Below the pieces are notes generated by a model. The model had not been told where the DNA came from. It did not search any database and worked only from the letters and a program-made list of their open reading frames with translations. Of a stretch of DNA of 64,000 nucleotides, positions 1 to 9,438 are shown piece by piece. Location of the stretch: assembly GCA_028824415.1 (NCBI GenBank), contig JAPPDX010000048.1:1-64000 (forward strand), read 5' to 3'. Every line of letters starts with the position of its first letter. The first letter of the stretch is position 1. Position numbers and translations under genes: made by a program. The DNA comes from a bacterium (GTDB taxonomy: Bacteria > Actinomycetota > Acidimicrobiia > Acidimicrobiales > CATQHL01).

Positions 1-935
1 AGAACTTCCGCAAGCGCTTCATGGAGTCGTTCCGCTACGACGCCCACCCGATGGGAGTTCTCGTCTCCTCGCTCGCCGCGCTCTCGACCTACTACCCCGA
101 GGCCAAGGACATCGAGGATCCCCAGGTCCGGATGCGCCAGATCGTGCGACTCATCGCCAAGGTCCCGACCATGGCCGCCGCCGCGCACCGCTTCTCCATC
201 GGCATGCCGTTCGTCTATCCGGACAACGACCTGGACTTCACCTCCAACTTCCTGTCCATGATGTTCCGCGTGGCCGAGCCCCGCTACCACTGCCATCCGG
301 CCGTCCGCCGGGCTCTCGAGATCCTCTTCATCCTGCATGCCGATCACAGCCAGAACTGCTCCACCACCACGGCCCGGGTCGTCGGCAGTGCCCACGCCGA
401 CCCCTACTCAGTAGTGGCTGCGGCCTGTGCGGCCCTCTACGGGCCGCGTCACGGCGGCGCCAACGAGGCGGTCCTGGCAATGCTGCGGGACATCGAGAGC
501 TACGAGAACGTGGACCCGTTCATCGCCGACGTGAAGGCGGGCAAGTGCCGGCTCATGGGCTTCGGCCACCGCGTCTACAAGAACTACGACCCGCGGGCGA
601 AGATCATCAAGGAGGCCGCCGACGAGGTGTTCCAGCTGGCGGGTCGCAACCCGCTGCTGGACATCGCCCTCAAGCTCGAGGAGGTGGCGCTCGCGGATGA
701 GTACTTCATCAGCCGGCGCCTGTATCCCAACGTGGACTTCTACTCGGGGTTGATCTACGAGGCGCTCAAGTTCCCCACCAACATGTTCACGGTGCTGTTC
801 GCCATCCCGCGGACCGCCGGCTGGCTCGCCCACTGGAGCGAGATGCTGGAGAAGAGCTCCCGGATCTCCCGGCCCCGCCAGCTCTACGTGGGACACCCCG
901 AGCGCGACTACGTCCCGATGGCCGAGCGCGGCTGA
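1..935 (+). CDS. gltA: citrate synthase, 5' end outside window
   Basis: Condenses acetyl-CoA and oxaloacetate to citrate at the entry to the TCA cycle, in the cytosol. The frame is already open at base 3, so the N-terminus lies upstream; about 310 C-terminal residues are visible. The family's active-site segments are present: HADHSQNCST (first catalytic His), MGFGHRVYKNYDPR (second His and the substrate-binding Arg region) and PNVDFYSG (catalytic Asp). The segment YGPRHGGANE is also typical. The C-terminus (PRQLYVGHPERDY) matches the usual citrate synthase end. A hairpin between this gene and the convergent peptidase gene probably ends transcription. The 2-methylcitrate synthase subfamily cannot be excluded without the N-terminus. 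Confidence 0.95.
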   Translation, partial: NFRKRFMESFRYDAHPMGVLVSSLAALSTYYPEAKDIEDPQVRMRQIVRLIAKVPTMAAAAHRFSIGMPFVYPDNDLDFTSNFLSMMFRVAEPRYHCHPAVRRALEILFILHADHSQNCSTTTARVVGSAHADPYSVVAAACAALYGPRHGGANEAVLAMLRDIESYENVDPFIADVKAGKCRLMGFGHRVYKNYDPRAKIIKEAADEVFQLAGRNPLLDIALKLEEVALADEYFISRRLYPNVDFYSGLIYEALKFPTNMFTVLFAIPRTAGWLAHWSEMLEKSSRISRPRQLYVGHPERDYVPMAERG

Positions 936-1013
936 GCAGCCACCCTTCCCCCTCGCACAGTCCCTCAGCGCCGCCGGTTACCGGCTGCCACATCTCGCTG
1001 AACCCGTTGATCT

Positions 1014-1042
1014 CCGGTCACCGGCGGGCCACCGGTGACCGG
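1014..1042. terminator. hairpin between convergent genes
   Basis: A perfect 11-bp inverted repeat, CCGGTCACCGG / CCGGTGACCGG, with a 7-nt loop. It lies between the ends of the citrate synthase gene (+) and the M16 gene (-). There is no clear U-tract, so it may be a factor-assisted bidirectional terminator. Confidence 0.55.
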
Positions 1043-1056
1043 AACCGGACGGGGTC

Positions 1057-4000
1057 TCAGGGCAGAACGGTGATGATCTCGATGCGCTGGTCGAGGTCGA
1101 AGAGTGCGGCCGCCAGGGCCTGCACGTCGCCGATCTCCAGGTTGGCGACCTCTTCGAACAGCCGCTTCGTGGTGGGCAGTTCGGTGTCGGGGGCGTAGGC
1201 CCGCCGGAGCACGGCGTTGATGTAGTCGGCGTTGCCCTCGTGGGTGTACTCGGAGTTGAGCACCGCCAGCGCCTCCGCCCACTCGTCGAGGGTCGGCCCG
1301 TTGGCCGCCAGGTCGGCCAGGATCTCGGAGATGGTGACCTGGATCTGGTCGATGTACTGCGGGTCGCCCGATGCCACGACCAGCCCGCTGACGCCGGGCT
1401 CCGGGGCCAGGATCGGCGACACGCGGCTCCCGGCGCTGTAGGTGGCGCCGATGTCCTCGCGGACCTGGGCCACCAGGCGGGCGTTCAGGATCGAGGTGAG
1501 GGCGGCCATGGTCACGTCCAGCGCCACGGTCAACTCGGCGCGGGGAGCTTCGAAGAGGATCTCCACTCCGGTGCTCTGGGTGTCGGGCGGCAGCACCACC
1601 TCGCGGCGCACCACTCCGGCCGGCTCGGCTGAGCGGCGGTTCACGAACGTGTCGGCCTCGCCGGCGGGAAGCGTGCCGATGTACTCGCGCGCCATGACCG
1701 CCACGGTTTCCCGGTCGATGTCGCCCGCCACGGCTACGAGCAGATCGTCTACATCCCCGAGGCGCGCCAGGTAGCGGTCGAGCAGCGACTGCGGCGTGAG
1801 GGTTGCGAGCGCCTCCGCCGAGGCGACCGGGTTGAACCACTCGAAAGAGTCGGGGTGGCGCGCCTCGATGGAGGCGATCCACGTCATCCAGTCGGGGTCT
1901 GACTCCGAGAACGAGATGAGGATCTCGCCGACCTGCAGCGCCTCGGCGAAGGCTTGGTCGTCTACCTGCGGGGCCGTCACGAGGAGATGCAGCATCTGGA
2001 ACATCGTCTCGACGTTGTCGGACGCAGCCGAGCCGCTGAAGCCCTCCGTCGTCTCGCCGATAAACGACGACACCCCGACCTTCTGCTCCTCGAGCAGGCG
2101 CTGCACCTGCGACGGGCCCAGGCCGCCGAGGCCGCTGTTGCCGACGGCCCGCACGGCCAGCCTGCCGGCCAGGACCCTGTCGCCGGGCTCCATGGCCGAC
2201 CAGCCACCCTGGGAGACCGCCCGCAGGTCCACCTGCGCCTCGGCGATGTCCGTGGGCACGAACACCACGGTGGCGCCGTTGGCGAAGGTCCACTCGTAGG
2301 CATCCTCGATGGCCTCCACCGGGCCCTCGGAGACCGGCTCGACCGGCGCCGGGGACTCCATGAGGGCACTGATCTCCACGGTCCGCTCGGGCACGGGCCC
2401 CGGCGCGGCGCCCTCGACGGCGAGGCGCATCTCCTCGACGGTGGGCACCTCGGAGGGGTCGGGCCCGACGGCGATCACGATCGGGGCGGCGGCGCTCATC
2501 AACGAGCGGAAGTACTCGGTGAGGTCCTCGGCCCGAATCTCTGCGAGCAGGGCCTCGACGCGCGCCAGGCGGTCGGCCACGGTGCCGATGTCCGCTCCCG
2601 ACAGGAAGTGCGCCACGTACAGTCCGGCCCACTCGTCGTCCTGCATGGTCCCGACGCTGTCGAGTTCAAACTTCAGGTCGCTGCGCACCACGTCCGCGGC
2701 CAGTGCGAGGTCCTCGGCACTGAAGCCGTCGGCCTCCAGGCTCAGCACCATCGACCAGTAGTCGCCGAGGGCGATGGCCAGGTCGTCGGCGCGCAGGTTC
2801 GTGCCGTAGAAGCGGATGCCGTCGGTGTAGTTGAACGGGTCCCACTTAGCCGGGTCCAGCTGTGAGAGGAAGCCCTGCTCGTAGGCGTCCTTCAGGCGGG
2901 CGTCAAGCATGTGAGCGAGGAGGGTCTCCAGCAGCCGGGCGCGTTCCCCCTCGACGGTCCCGCCCTCCCACGTGGGGATCTTCAGGTCCAGCGACATGTA
3001 GGAGTAGCTCCAGCTCGGCGAGGTGGCGACGAGGTAGACCGGCTCGTCGCTGATCGGCGAGAACTTGTCGGGGTCCGGGGGCGCCTCGCCGGCGGGGATG
3101 GGACCGAAGTACTCCTCGGTGAGCGCCTCCAGCTCGTCGACCGGCATGTCGCCCACGGCGATGAGGGCCATGTTGGACGGCACGTACCACGTCTCGTAGA
3201 AGTCCCGCAGCATCTCGGGGGTTATGGACGCGATGCCCTCGGCCGTCCCGATGGGGAGGTAGCCGTCGTACGGAGTGTCCTCCACGTAGGCCTGATCGAA
3301 GACGCGGAAGATGATGCCCGAGCCGGTCTCGTAGTTCAGGCGCAGCTCGTCGCGGACGACCCCGCGCTCCTCGTCGACGTCGGCCTCGGCGATCGTGGCC
3401 GCATGGGCCCACTGCGCCAGGACGTTGAAGGCGGTCTCCACCGCGACGTCCTGGGAGGTGACCAAGTCAAGCATGTAGACCGTCTCGTCGTAGGCCACGT
3501 AGGCGTTGAGATCGTGGGCGAACTCCACCCCGATCTCGCGCAGCACCTCGATGATCTCGTTGCGGGGATACTCCTCGGTGCCGTTGAACATCATGTGCTC
3601 GAGGAAGTGGGCAAGGCCCACGTCTGGAGCGGGCTCGTTCACGGCGCCGGCGTTCACCGCCAGGCGCAGCGACAGGTTGCTGCCCGGCTCCTCATTGTTG
3701 CGGATGTAGTAGGTGAGGCCGTTGTCCAGCGTGCCGATGTGCACGTCCGGATCCACCGGCAGCAACGCGGCGTCGGCAGCGGGAGTCTCCTCCGCCGGTT
3801 CCTCCGCCGGTTCCTCCACCGGCTCCTCCTCGACCGGCTCCTCCACGGGCTCCTCGGCGGGCTCGGCCGCCGCTTCCGCCCGCTCAGCCGCTGCGGCCGG
3901 ATGTGCGTCGGCCTCGTCCTGGGCCGCCTGCGCCGCTTCACGTGCCGCATCGGCCTCGCGTTGAGCCGCTGCGGCTTGATCGCGCGCCTCGTCCGCCGCG

Positions 4001-4287
4001 AGCCGCGCAACCTCCAGCGCAGCCTCGGCCGCGGCCACTGCCTCCTGGTTCCCCTCGGCCGTGACCTGTGCCAAGTCCGCCGCAGCCTGGGCAGCCTCGG
4101 CCGCCGCCAGCGCCGCCTCGGCCCGTACATCAGCGGCCTCGGCCGCTGCAAGTGCCGCGGTGGCGTCACCGCCGGCCGCGTCCGCCTCGGCCAGCGCCGC
4201 TCCGGCTACCGCAGCCCCATCGTCGCCGGCGCAGGCACTCCCGACCAGTGCAAGAGCCACCAACAGAACCAGCAGGAACCGCCCCAT
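1057..4287 (-). CDS. M16 family zinc metallopeptidase lipoprotein with long Ala-rich N-terminal region
   Basis: A predicted lipoprotein peptidase of 1076 aa. The signal peptide ends in the lipobox VGSAC (Cys19). Residues about 25-140 are Ala/Glu-rich and probably coiled coil, followed by Glu-Pro repeats (about 142-168) that look like a wall or periplasm spacer. The M16 domain then starts, with the inverted zinc motif HFLEH (His227, Glu230, His231) and a third ligand candidate Glu307 in EERGVV, 76 residues later, which is the pitrilysin spacing. The C-terminal half (about 640-1076) resembles a second, non-catalytic M16 repeat. The ATG at 4287 is preferred over the adjacent GTG at 4290 because GAGGTGA lies 3 nt upstream of that ATG. 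The substrate is unknown. Attachment on the outer face of the membrane is inferred from the lipobox. Confidence 0.9.
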   Translation of the reverse strand: MGRFLLVLLVALALVGSACAGDDGAAVAGAALAEADAAGGDATAALAAAEAADVRAEAALAAAEAAQAAADLAQVTAEGNQEAVAAAEAALEVARLAADEARDQAAAAQREADAAREAAQAAQDEADAHPAAAAERAEAAAEPAEEPVEEPVEEEPVEEPAEEPAEETPAADAALLPVDPDVHIGTLDNGLTYYIRNNEEPGSNLSLRLAVNAGAVNEPAPDVGLAHFLEHMMFNGTEEYPRNEIIEVLREIGVEFAHDLNAYVAYDETVYMLDLVTSQDVAVETAFNVLAQWAHAATIAEADVDEERGVVRDELRLNYETGSGIIFRVFDQAYVEDTPYDGYLPIGTAEGIASITPEMLRDFYETWYVPSNMALIAVGDMPVDELEALTEEYFGPIPAGEAPPDPDKFSPISDEPVYLVATSPSWSYSYMSLDLKIPTWEGGTVEGERARLLETLLAHMLDARLKDAYEQGFLSQLDPAKWDPFNYTDGIRFYGTNLRADDLAIALGDYWSMVLSLEADGFSAEDLALAADVVRSDLKFELDSVGTMQDDEWAGLYVAHFLSGADIGTVADRLARVEALLAEIRAEDLTEYFRSLMSAAAPIVIAVGPDPSEVPTVEEMRLAVEGAAPGPVPERTVEISALMESPAPVEPVSEGPVEAIEDAYEWTFANGATVVFVPTDIAEAQVDLRAVSQGGWSAMEPGDRVLAGRLAVRAVGNSGLGGLGPSQVQRLLEEQKVGVSSFIGETTEGFSGSAASDNVETMFQMLHLLVTAPQVDDQAFAEALQVGEILISFSESDPDWMTWIASIEARHPDSFEWFNPVASAEALATLTPQSLLDRYLARLGDVDDLLVAVAGDIDRETVAVMAREYIGTLPAGEADTFVNRRSAEPAGVVRREVVLPPDTQSTGVEILFEAPRAELTVALDVTMAALTSILNARLVAQVREDIGATYSAGSRVSPILAPEPGVSGLVVASGDPQYIDQIQVTISEILADLAANGPTLDEWAEALAVLNSEYTHEGNADYINAVLRRAYAPDTELPTTKRLFEEVANLEIGDVQALAAALFDLDQRIEIITVLP

Positions 4288-4492
4288 CACTCACCTCGAA
4301 GCTGTCGAAATCCACTCGATGCCCCAGAGCGGGCACCCCGAACAGCGTACGGGCATTCACATCCGACAAGACCGCGCAATTGGCGATGAGACTCATCCCG
4401 AAGGCACTGTCGGTCTTGCCGAGCTCCTTGGAGCAGGACCGCCGGGCGTCCTCCTGGGCGGACCGGACGTGTGCCGAGCGGCCTGCCGGCGC

Positions 4493-5647
4493 TCAGCGGT
4501 CCGGACGCAGCCGCCGCGGGGAGAGTTCCTCAACCACGTTGGCAAGCTCCGCCGGCGGCGGCGTCCCGCAGACGACGGAGGCGACCACCTCGCCCATCGC
4601 CGGGGAGGTCTGGATGCCGGTGCCTCCCTGACCGGCGCACCATACGAAACCCTCAGCGGTGTCGTCGAACCCGACCACGGGGTGACGGTCGGCCGCGAAG
4701 GTGCGCAGACCCGCCCACACCGAGCGAACCGCGCGCACTCCCAGCGTCGTGGCGCCGTTCACGGCGTCGATGCCCCGCGCCACGTCCAGCTCCTCGGCAC
4801 GGGCATCACAGGGCACGTCGGGCGTCTCGTCGGCCGGAGAACCCAGCAGCTGCGCGGGGCCCTCGGGCTTGAAATAGAAACCGCCGCCGATGTCGGCCAC
4901 CAACGGCCAGCGCCACACCTCCTCGGCCGGATACCCGGCGGGTGCCGCGAAGGTGAAGATCGTGCGGCGCAGCGGCGTCAGACCCAGGGGCCCGACCCCG
5001 GCGCGGCCGGCGACCTCATCCGCCCAAGCCCCGGCGGCGTTGACGACGACAGGCGCCGCGAAAGTCCCCGCGGCGCCTCGCAGTTGCCAGCGGCCGTGCG
5101 CACGTTCCATCGCCTCGACCGGGCTGGAGCGCACGACCGTGGTGCCCTGCCGCCGGGCACCGCGCAGGAACGTCTGGTGCAGGCCCGCCACGTCGATGTC
5201 GTAGCTCCCCTCCTCGAACAGGCCGCCCGCCAGCCACTCGGGATCCAGGACCGGGCAGTACTCCCTGGCCTCGCCGGCTCCGACGATCGCCAGCTGAGGC
5301 GAGAGCGGCAACATCTCCTGCCGGAGGTTCTCCAGGTCGCCGAGATGCTCCGCCGCGCCAACCCAGAGGAATGCACGCGGCTGCAGGAGTGGCGCCTCCG
5401 CCAGCCCGTCCGCATCGCCCAGCAGAAAGTCGCGAGACGCAACGGTGAGCGCCTGGTTCAGGGGCCCGCCGTAGGTTTCGATGTACTGGGCGGCCGATCG
5501 CCCCGTGCTGTGCGCCGTCAGCGAGTCCTCCCGCTCGAGCACGACGACGTCGACCCCCAGGCGCGAGAGCGAGTAGGCGGCGGACATGCCGGCGATGCCG
5601 CCCCCGATGACGACCGCGTCACATGACCGCACGCCACGCACCTGCAC
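4493..5647 (-). CDS. FAD-dependent oxidoreductase, DAO (glycine/D-amino-acid oxidase) family
   Basis: A flavin amine or amino-acid oxidoreductase of about 384 aa. The N-terminus has the FAD dinucleotide-binding motif VVIGGGIAGMSAA, followed about 20 residues later by the acidic residue of strand beta2 (VVLERE). The region STGRSAAQYIETYG is typical of the glycine oxidase/sarcosine oxidase group. The C-terminal GFDDTAEGFVWCAGQGGTGIQTSPA segment matches the family's second FAD contact. The frame is open back to an ATG at 5719, but homologous proteins begin just before the Rossmann motif. The GTG at 5647, preceded by GGAG, fits better; other GTGs at 5641 and 5632 are possible. The substrate cannot be read from sequence. 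It stands alone between the M16 gene and a divergent pseudokinase gene. Confidence 0.85.
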   Translation of the reverse strand: MQVRGVRSCDAVVIGGGIAGMSAAYSLSRLGVDVVVLEREDSLTAHSTGRSAAQYIETYGGPLNQALTVASRDFLLGDADGLAEAPLLQPRAFLWVGAAEHLGDLENLRQEMLPLSPQLAIVGAGEAREYCPVLDPEWLAGGLFEEGSYDIDVAGLHQTFLRGARRQGTTVVRSSPVEAMERAHGRWQLRGAAGTFAAPVVVNAAGAWADEVAGRAGVGPLGLTPLRRTIFTFAAPAGYPAEEVWRWPLVADIGGGFYFKPEGPAQLLGSPADETPDVPCDARAEELDVARGIDAVNGATTLGVRAVRSVWAGLRTFAADRHPVVGFDDTAEGFVWCAGQGGTGIQTSPAMGEVVASVVCGTPPPAELANVVEELSPRRLRPDR

Positions 5648-5842
5648 TCTCGGCTCTCCACATCGCACGATCGAGCCTAGGTGCCGCCCGCTCCGGCAGA
5701 CCTCGCTGGGTCCAATCACAGGATCTCCGTATGGTGCGATCCGAGCGGCGCCCGGCGCGTCGTGCTCCTGGCAGGACGGCGGTCGGAGACCCGCTTTCCG
5801 GCTACAGTAAGTGTGTTTTCATGTTATTTCTCTCTGTCTTGA

Positions 5843-5848
5843 TATTCT
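5843..5848 (+). promoter_or_regulatory. -10 box, probable leaderless promoter of the pseudokinase gene
   Basis: TATTCT lies 6 nt before the ATG at 5855, inside a locally AT-rich stretch (about 5812-5855). This spacing puts the transcription start at or next to the ATG. No clear -35 is visible. Confidence 0.45.
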
Positions 5849-5854
5849 TTGATC

Positions 5855-7228
5855 ATGGCACTTCGATCCGAGCTCCACGGGCAGGAGTTGGTCGCCGTCA
5901 AGGAGGGGGACTCCGCCGAAGCTCTCCGGCACGAGGCCGAACTCCTGAGCAATCTCGACCACCCCGGGATCGTCGCCTTCGTGGCGCTGACCGACGATGA
6001 ACGCGGGCTACGCCTTCTCACGCGCTATGCGGGCAGGGAGACGCTGGCGACGTGGCAGCCGCAGCAGCTCGAGGAACTCCGCCGCGTCGTCGAGGAAGTC
6101 GCGGAGACGGTTCGCCACCTCCACGAACGGGGAATCGCGCACCGGGACATCCGGCCCGCCCATGTGGTGATCGACCCGTTGCGGCGCCCGCGACTCTGCG
6201 GATTCTCGGCCGCTCGGCGCGACGCCTGCGACGACGCCGCGGAACATCTCGCCGACGTGCGGGCCATCGGCGAGATGGTGCTGGCCGTGCTGCAGCGCCT
6301 GGAGACACAGCAGCCGCGCCCGGGTCAGCGACGCGACGAGCAGCGGTTGCGACAGCGCATCCAGGCGGTGGCGCAGGCAGCCGGCGACGGGCGCGTTCCC
6401 AGCAGCAGAGCGCTCGCAAGCCGGCTCCGTGCAGTCGCGACCGACTCCCGCACGCCCCCGATCTCCAGTGGCGAAAGGCAGGGCGGGCCACCGGACCACG
6501 CCGCCACCCTGAACCTGCGGCACCGGAGAGGGGGTGCCGGCAGGGCCGCCCGCTTCGGACCGCGGCGTCCCCGGCGGGCCGGTTGGCTTGCCGCCGCCGT
6601 CGTGTGCGCGGGCTGCGTCCTCGGCACCCTCATGATGCTGCGCCTCGGCGACCGGAACGCTGCCGCCACGGCGCTGCCCACCCCGGCCTCGCCGGACGGA
6701 TCGTCCGGACCTGTTGCCACGGCTGGACTGCCGGGAGCGACCTCGGCGGGCACAGCGCCACCGCGCGCTCCCGCCGCGGCCCGCCCAGCTGCGACACCCG
6801 AGCCGCTGAACGGATCGGAACCCGCAGCCGGAACGCCGGAGCCGCCGGGCACCGACGGCGCTGGTTGCCCGCAGGCGGGGAGCGGGCGGCGGGATGTCGA
6901 CGGTGACGGCTGCGCGGAGGAGATCCGCATCCTTCCGGGCTTCGTCTCCGTCGACGGGGTTCGCTATCCCGTCGGCGCTGCGGGCGACCAGGTGGCGGTG
7001 GGCGACTGGAATTGCGACGGCGTCGCCACCGTGGCGCTCGTCCAATCCGCGGGGCGGGTCTACCTCTTCGAGGAGTGGCCGCAAGAGTCGCCACTGGTCG
7101 GCACTCTGGTAGCGGAACTGCCCCCGCCGGTGGAACTCGCCGACGTGCCCCGCGGCGCCTGCAACGAACTCACGGTGCGTTACAGCGAGGGCACCTGGTA
7201 CCTCCCCCTGCCAACGGCTCCCGATTGA
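5855..7228 (+). CDS. membrane-anchored protein kinase-like protein (probable pseudokinase) with FG-GAP-like outer domain
   Basis: A 457-aa protein with three parts. Residues 1-about 195 look like a Ser/Thr kinase fold: VAVK (Lys16), an alphaC-type Glu, and HRDIRPAHV (residues 96-104). The glycine-rich loop is missing. The HRDxKxxN Lys and Asn are Arg100 and His103, and the DFG site reads CGF (115-117). Phosphotransfer is therefore doubtful and a pseudokinase is the better call. Residues about 244-263 form one membrane helix after an Arg-rich stretch (inside positive). A Pro/Ala/Thr linker (270-335) leads to an outer domain with two Asp-rich calcium-type loops, DVDGDG (347-352) and DWNCDG (384-389), as in FG-GAP/VCBS repeats. 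The ATG at 5855 is chosen because a -10 box sits 6 nt upstream. Confidence 0.75.
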   Translation: MALRSELHGQELVAVKEGDSAEALRHEAELLSNLDHPGIVAFVALTDDERGLRLLTRYAGRETLATWQPQQLEELRRVVEEVAETVRHLHERGIAHRDIRPAHVVIDPLRRPRLCGFSAARRDACDDAAEHLADVRAIGEMVLAVLQRLETQQPRPGQRRDEQRLRQRIQAVAQAAGDGRVPSSRALASRLRAVATDSRTPPISSGERQGGPPDHAATLNLRHRRGGAGRAARFGPRRPRRAGWLAAAVVCAGCVLGTLMMLRLGDRNAAATALPTPASPDGSSGPVATAGLPGATSAGTAPPRAPAAARPAATPEPLNGSEPAAGTPEPPGTDGAGCPQAGSGRRDVDGDGCAEEIRILPGFVSVDGVRYPVGAAGDQVAVGDWNCDGVATVALVQSAGRVYLFEEWPQESPLVGTLVAELPPPVELADVPRGACNELTVRYSEGTWYLPLPTAPD

Positions 7229-7252
7229 TCCGCCGACCTTGCGGTGCGGTTC

Positions 7253-7281
7253 CTGAGCCGCCCGAGCTCCGGTCGGCTCAG
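7253..7281. terminator. hairpin between convergent pseudokinase and dnaJ genes
   Basis: CTGAGCCG and CGGCTCAG form an 8-bp stem with a 13-nt loop, overlapping the dnaJ stop codon. There is no U-tract. Confidence 0.35.
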
Positions 7282-8366
7282 GTGCCGAAGGTGGAGCGGA
7301 GTTTGCTGCGCAGCCCGCCGGAGTCGATGTCCTCGCCCCGCGCCCGCGCCAGCTCGCGCAACAGGTCGGCTTGCTCGTCGTCGAGGTTCTCCGGTGTCCG
7401 CACCATGATCTCGACCAGCAGGTTGCCCCTGCCCCTGCCGCGGCCCCGCGGCACGCCCTTGTAGCGGCAGACCATCGTCTGGCCGGTCTGGGTCCCGGGC
7501 GCGATGCGCAACTCCAGTGGCCCGTCGAGGGTGTCAAGGGTGACCTTGCCGCCCAGTGCGGCCTGCGTCACCGGGACCTCCACGGTCGCCAGCAGATCAT
7601 CGCCGTGGCGTCGCAGGGTGGCATGTGGGCGGGTCCGTACCTGCACGTAGAGATCACCGTGGGGACCGCCGCGCAGCCCCACCCCACCCCGTCCGGGCAG
7701 CCGCAACACGGTTCCGGTGTCCACGCCGGGGGGCACGTCGAGGGAGTAGGTGCGCTCACCGCGGAGACGTCCCTGGCCCCGGCAGGCGCGGCACGGCGAC
7801 TCGACATACCGGCCCAGGCCCGAGCAGCGCCGGCACGGACCCGCCGTCACCATCTGTCCCAGCACCGACTGGCGCACCTGACGGACCTGACCGCTCCCAC
7901 CGCAGTCGAGGCAGGTAATCGCCTCGGTGCCCGTCGCGGCGCCCGTGGCCTCGCAATCCTCGCAGGGCACCGCCAGGGTGACGGTCACGTCCTGGACGCC
8001 TCCGAAGACAGCCTCGGCGAGATCGAGTTCCACAACGGTCTCGACGTCGGCACCTGTCGCCGCTGCGCTGCGGCTGGGAGCACCGAAGCCGCCGAAGCCG
8101 GCATCCCCGAAGAACGCCGAGAATATGTCGAACGGGTTGGACGGGGCCTCAGCGGTTCCGAAGCGGTCGTAGTTGGCCCGGCGCTCGGGGTCGCTCAGCA
8201 CCTCGTAAGCGGCGGCGAGCTCCTTGAACCGCTCCTCGGCACTGGGATCATCTGGGTTGCGGTCCGGGTGGGATTCCCGCGCCAGCCGCCGGTAGGCCTG
8301 CTTGATCTCCTCCGCTGTGGCCTGCGGGGACACGCCCAGCACCTCGTAGTAGTCACGTCCCGCCAT
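7278..8366 (-). CDS. dnaJ: chaperone protein DnaJ
   Basis: Hsp40 co-chaperone that delivers clients to DnaK and stimulates its ATPase. The 362-aa protein has a J-domain with His33-Pro34-Asp35, then a short Gly/Phe-rich linker ([17 protein letters not shown]). The zinc-finger region carries four CxxCxGxG-type repeats: [24 protein letters not shown] and CRACRGQG. The C-terminal substrate-binding domain is complete. It lies 22 bp downstream of hrcA, so the two are probably co-transcribed. No dnaK or grpE is in the window, suggesting this is the second, hrcA-linked DnaJ (DnaJ2) seen in many actinobacteria. Confidence 0.95.
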   Translation of the reverse strand: MAGRDYYEVLGVSPQATAEEIKQAYRRLARESHPDRNPDDPSAEERFKELAAAYEVLSDPERRANYDRFGTAEAPSNPFDIFSAFFGDAGFGGFGAPSRSAAATGADVETVVELDLAEAVFGGVQDVTVTLAVPCEDCEATGAATGTEAITCLDCGGSGQVRQVRQSVLGQMVTAGPCRRCSGLGRYVESPCRACRGQGRLRGERTYSLDVPPGVDTGTVLRLPGRGGVGLRGGPHGDLYVQVRTRPHATLRRHGDDLLATVEVPVTQAALGGKVTLDTLDGPLELRIAPGTQTGQTMVCRYKGVPRGRGRGRGNLLVEIMVRTPENLDDEQADLLRELARARGEDIDSGGLRSKLRSTFGT

Positions 8367-8388
8367 GCGATCGAAAGGGAGGTCGGCC

Positions 8389-9405
8389 CTAGCCGCCGCT
8401 CAGCATCCGGCCGAGCTGCCGGCTGATCACCGCCACGGTTGCCATCGCCTGGGGATAGTTGAGGTGCGTCGGGCCCAGCACCGCGATGGAACCCGCCTGT
8501 CGACCCTCCACGAGGTACGGGGAGACCACCACCGAGCACTCACTGAGCGGCACCAACCCCGTCTCGCCGCCGATGGCGACCTGCATGCCCCGCTCGGTGA
8601 TGTTCCGCAGCAGAGAAACCACCGCGTAGTGCCGCTCGAGGAGGGTGAGGATCCTCTGGGCGGTCTCGATGGCGCCGAACGAGCGGACGACCGTGGCGTG
8701 CCCGCCGACGAAGAGGTGCTCGGCGAGCCCACCCTCGGCGCCGCGCAGGGCCTCCGCCGCAACCGACACCAGCCGGGCAACGCTCCCAGGCAGTCCTTCG
8801 ACGCCGACCTCGGTAGCGGCCGGGTTGCCGACCAGCGCCCGGCCGAGCACCTCGGCGGCATGATCGATCTCAGCGGAACTCGGAGCGGCGTCCAACTCGA
8901 GAGCCCGCTGTTCCACGGCACCCGTGGACAGGACGGCAACCAGGAGCACCACGTGGCTCGAGAGCTCCACCAGTTGCACCGACCGGACGACCGCCGAGTC
9001 GGCGCGGGGACCCACCACCACGGCGGCGCAGCGCGTCACCTCCGCCAGCAGCGCCGAGAGCGACGCCAGCACCGACCCCAACTCGCCGTGGGCGTGCTCG
9101 AAGAACTCGCTGATCTGGCGGCCCTCCACCGGCCCGAGGCTGTAGGGCTCCATGAGGTCGTCGACGAAGTAGCGATAGCCGGCCTCGGTGGGCACCCTGC
9201 CCGAGGAGGTGTGCGGCTGGTGCAGGTAGCCGGCCTGCTCGAGCGCCAGCATCTCCTTGCGGATCGTCGCCGGGGAGACGCCGAAGTCCTGCGAGTCGTA
9301 AACGGTGCCCGAGCCGACGGGTGAGGCACCGGCGATATAGCACTCCACGACGGCGCGCAGGACCTCCTCTTTGCGTGGTGACAGCGCATCGGAGCGAGAA
9401 CCCAT
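8389..9405 (-). CDS. hrcA: heat-inducible transcription repressor HrcA
   Basis: Represses class I heat-shock genes by binding the CIRCE inverted repeat. The 338-aa protein has an N-terminal winged helix ([17 protein letters not shown] through [18 protein letters not shown]) and the GAF-like HrcA core, and ends with [18 protein letters not shown], typical of the family. It starts with ATG 9 nt after a TAGTAT box. No CIRCE sequence (TTAGCACTC-N9-GAGTGCTAA) is visible upstream of this gene, so its own operon may not be autoregulated through CIRCE. dnaJ follows immediately. Confidence 0.95.
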   Translation of the reverse strand: MGSRSDALSPRKEEVLRAVVECYIAGASPVGSGTVYDSQDFGVSPATIRKEMLALEQAGYLHQPHTSSGRVPTEAGYRYFVDDLMEPYSLGPVEGRQISEFFEHAHGELGSVLASLSALLAEVTRCAAVVVGPRADSAVVRSVQLVELSSHVVLLVAVLSTGAVEQRALELDAAPSSAEIDHAAEVLGRALVGNPAATEVGVEGLPGSVARLVSVAAEALRGAEGGLAEHLFVGGHATVVRSFGAIETAQRILTLLERHYAVVSLLRNITERGMQVAIGGETGLVPLSECSVVVSPYLVEGRQAGSIAVLGPTHLNYPQAMATVAVISRQLGRMLSGG

Positions 9406-9414
9406 GGCGATTCG

Positions 9415-9420
9415 ATACTA
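9415..9420 (-). promoter_or_regulatory. -10 box of hrcA-dnaJ
   Basis: TAGTAT on the minus strand lies 9 nt upstream of the hrcA ATG. It belongs to the TANNNT series seen before many starts in this window. Confidence 0.4.
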
Positions 9421-9438
9421 CCCCCCGCCTTGAGAGCC

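Noticed and set aside
965..2632. Long minus-strand open frame, 555 codons, Arg/Gly-rich
   Set aside because: It lies out of frame within the M16 peptidase gene and has the Arg/Pro/Gly composition typical of shadow frames in high-GC DNA.
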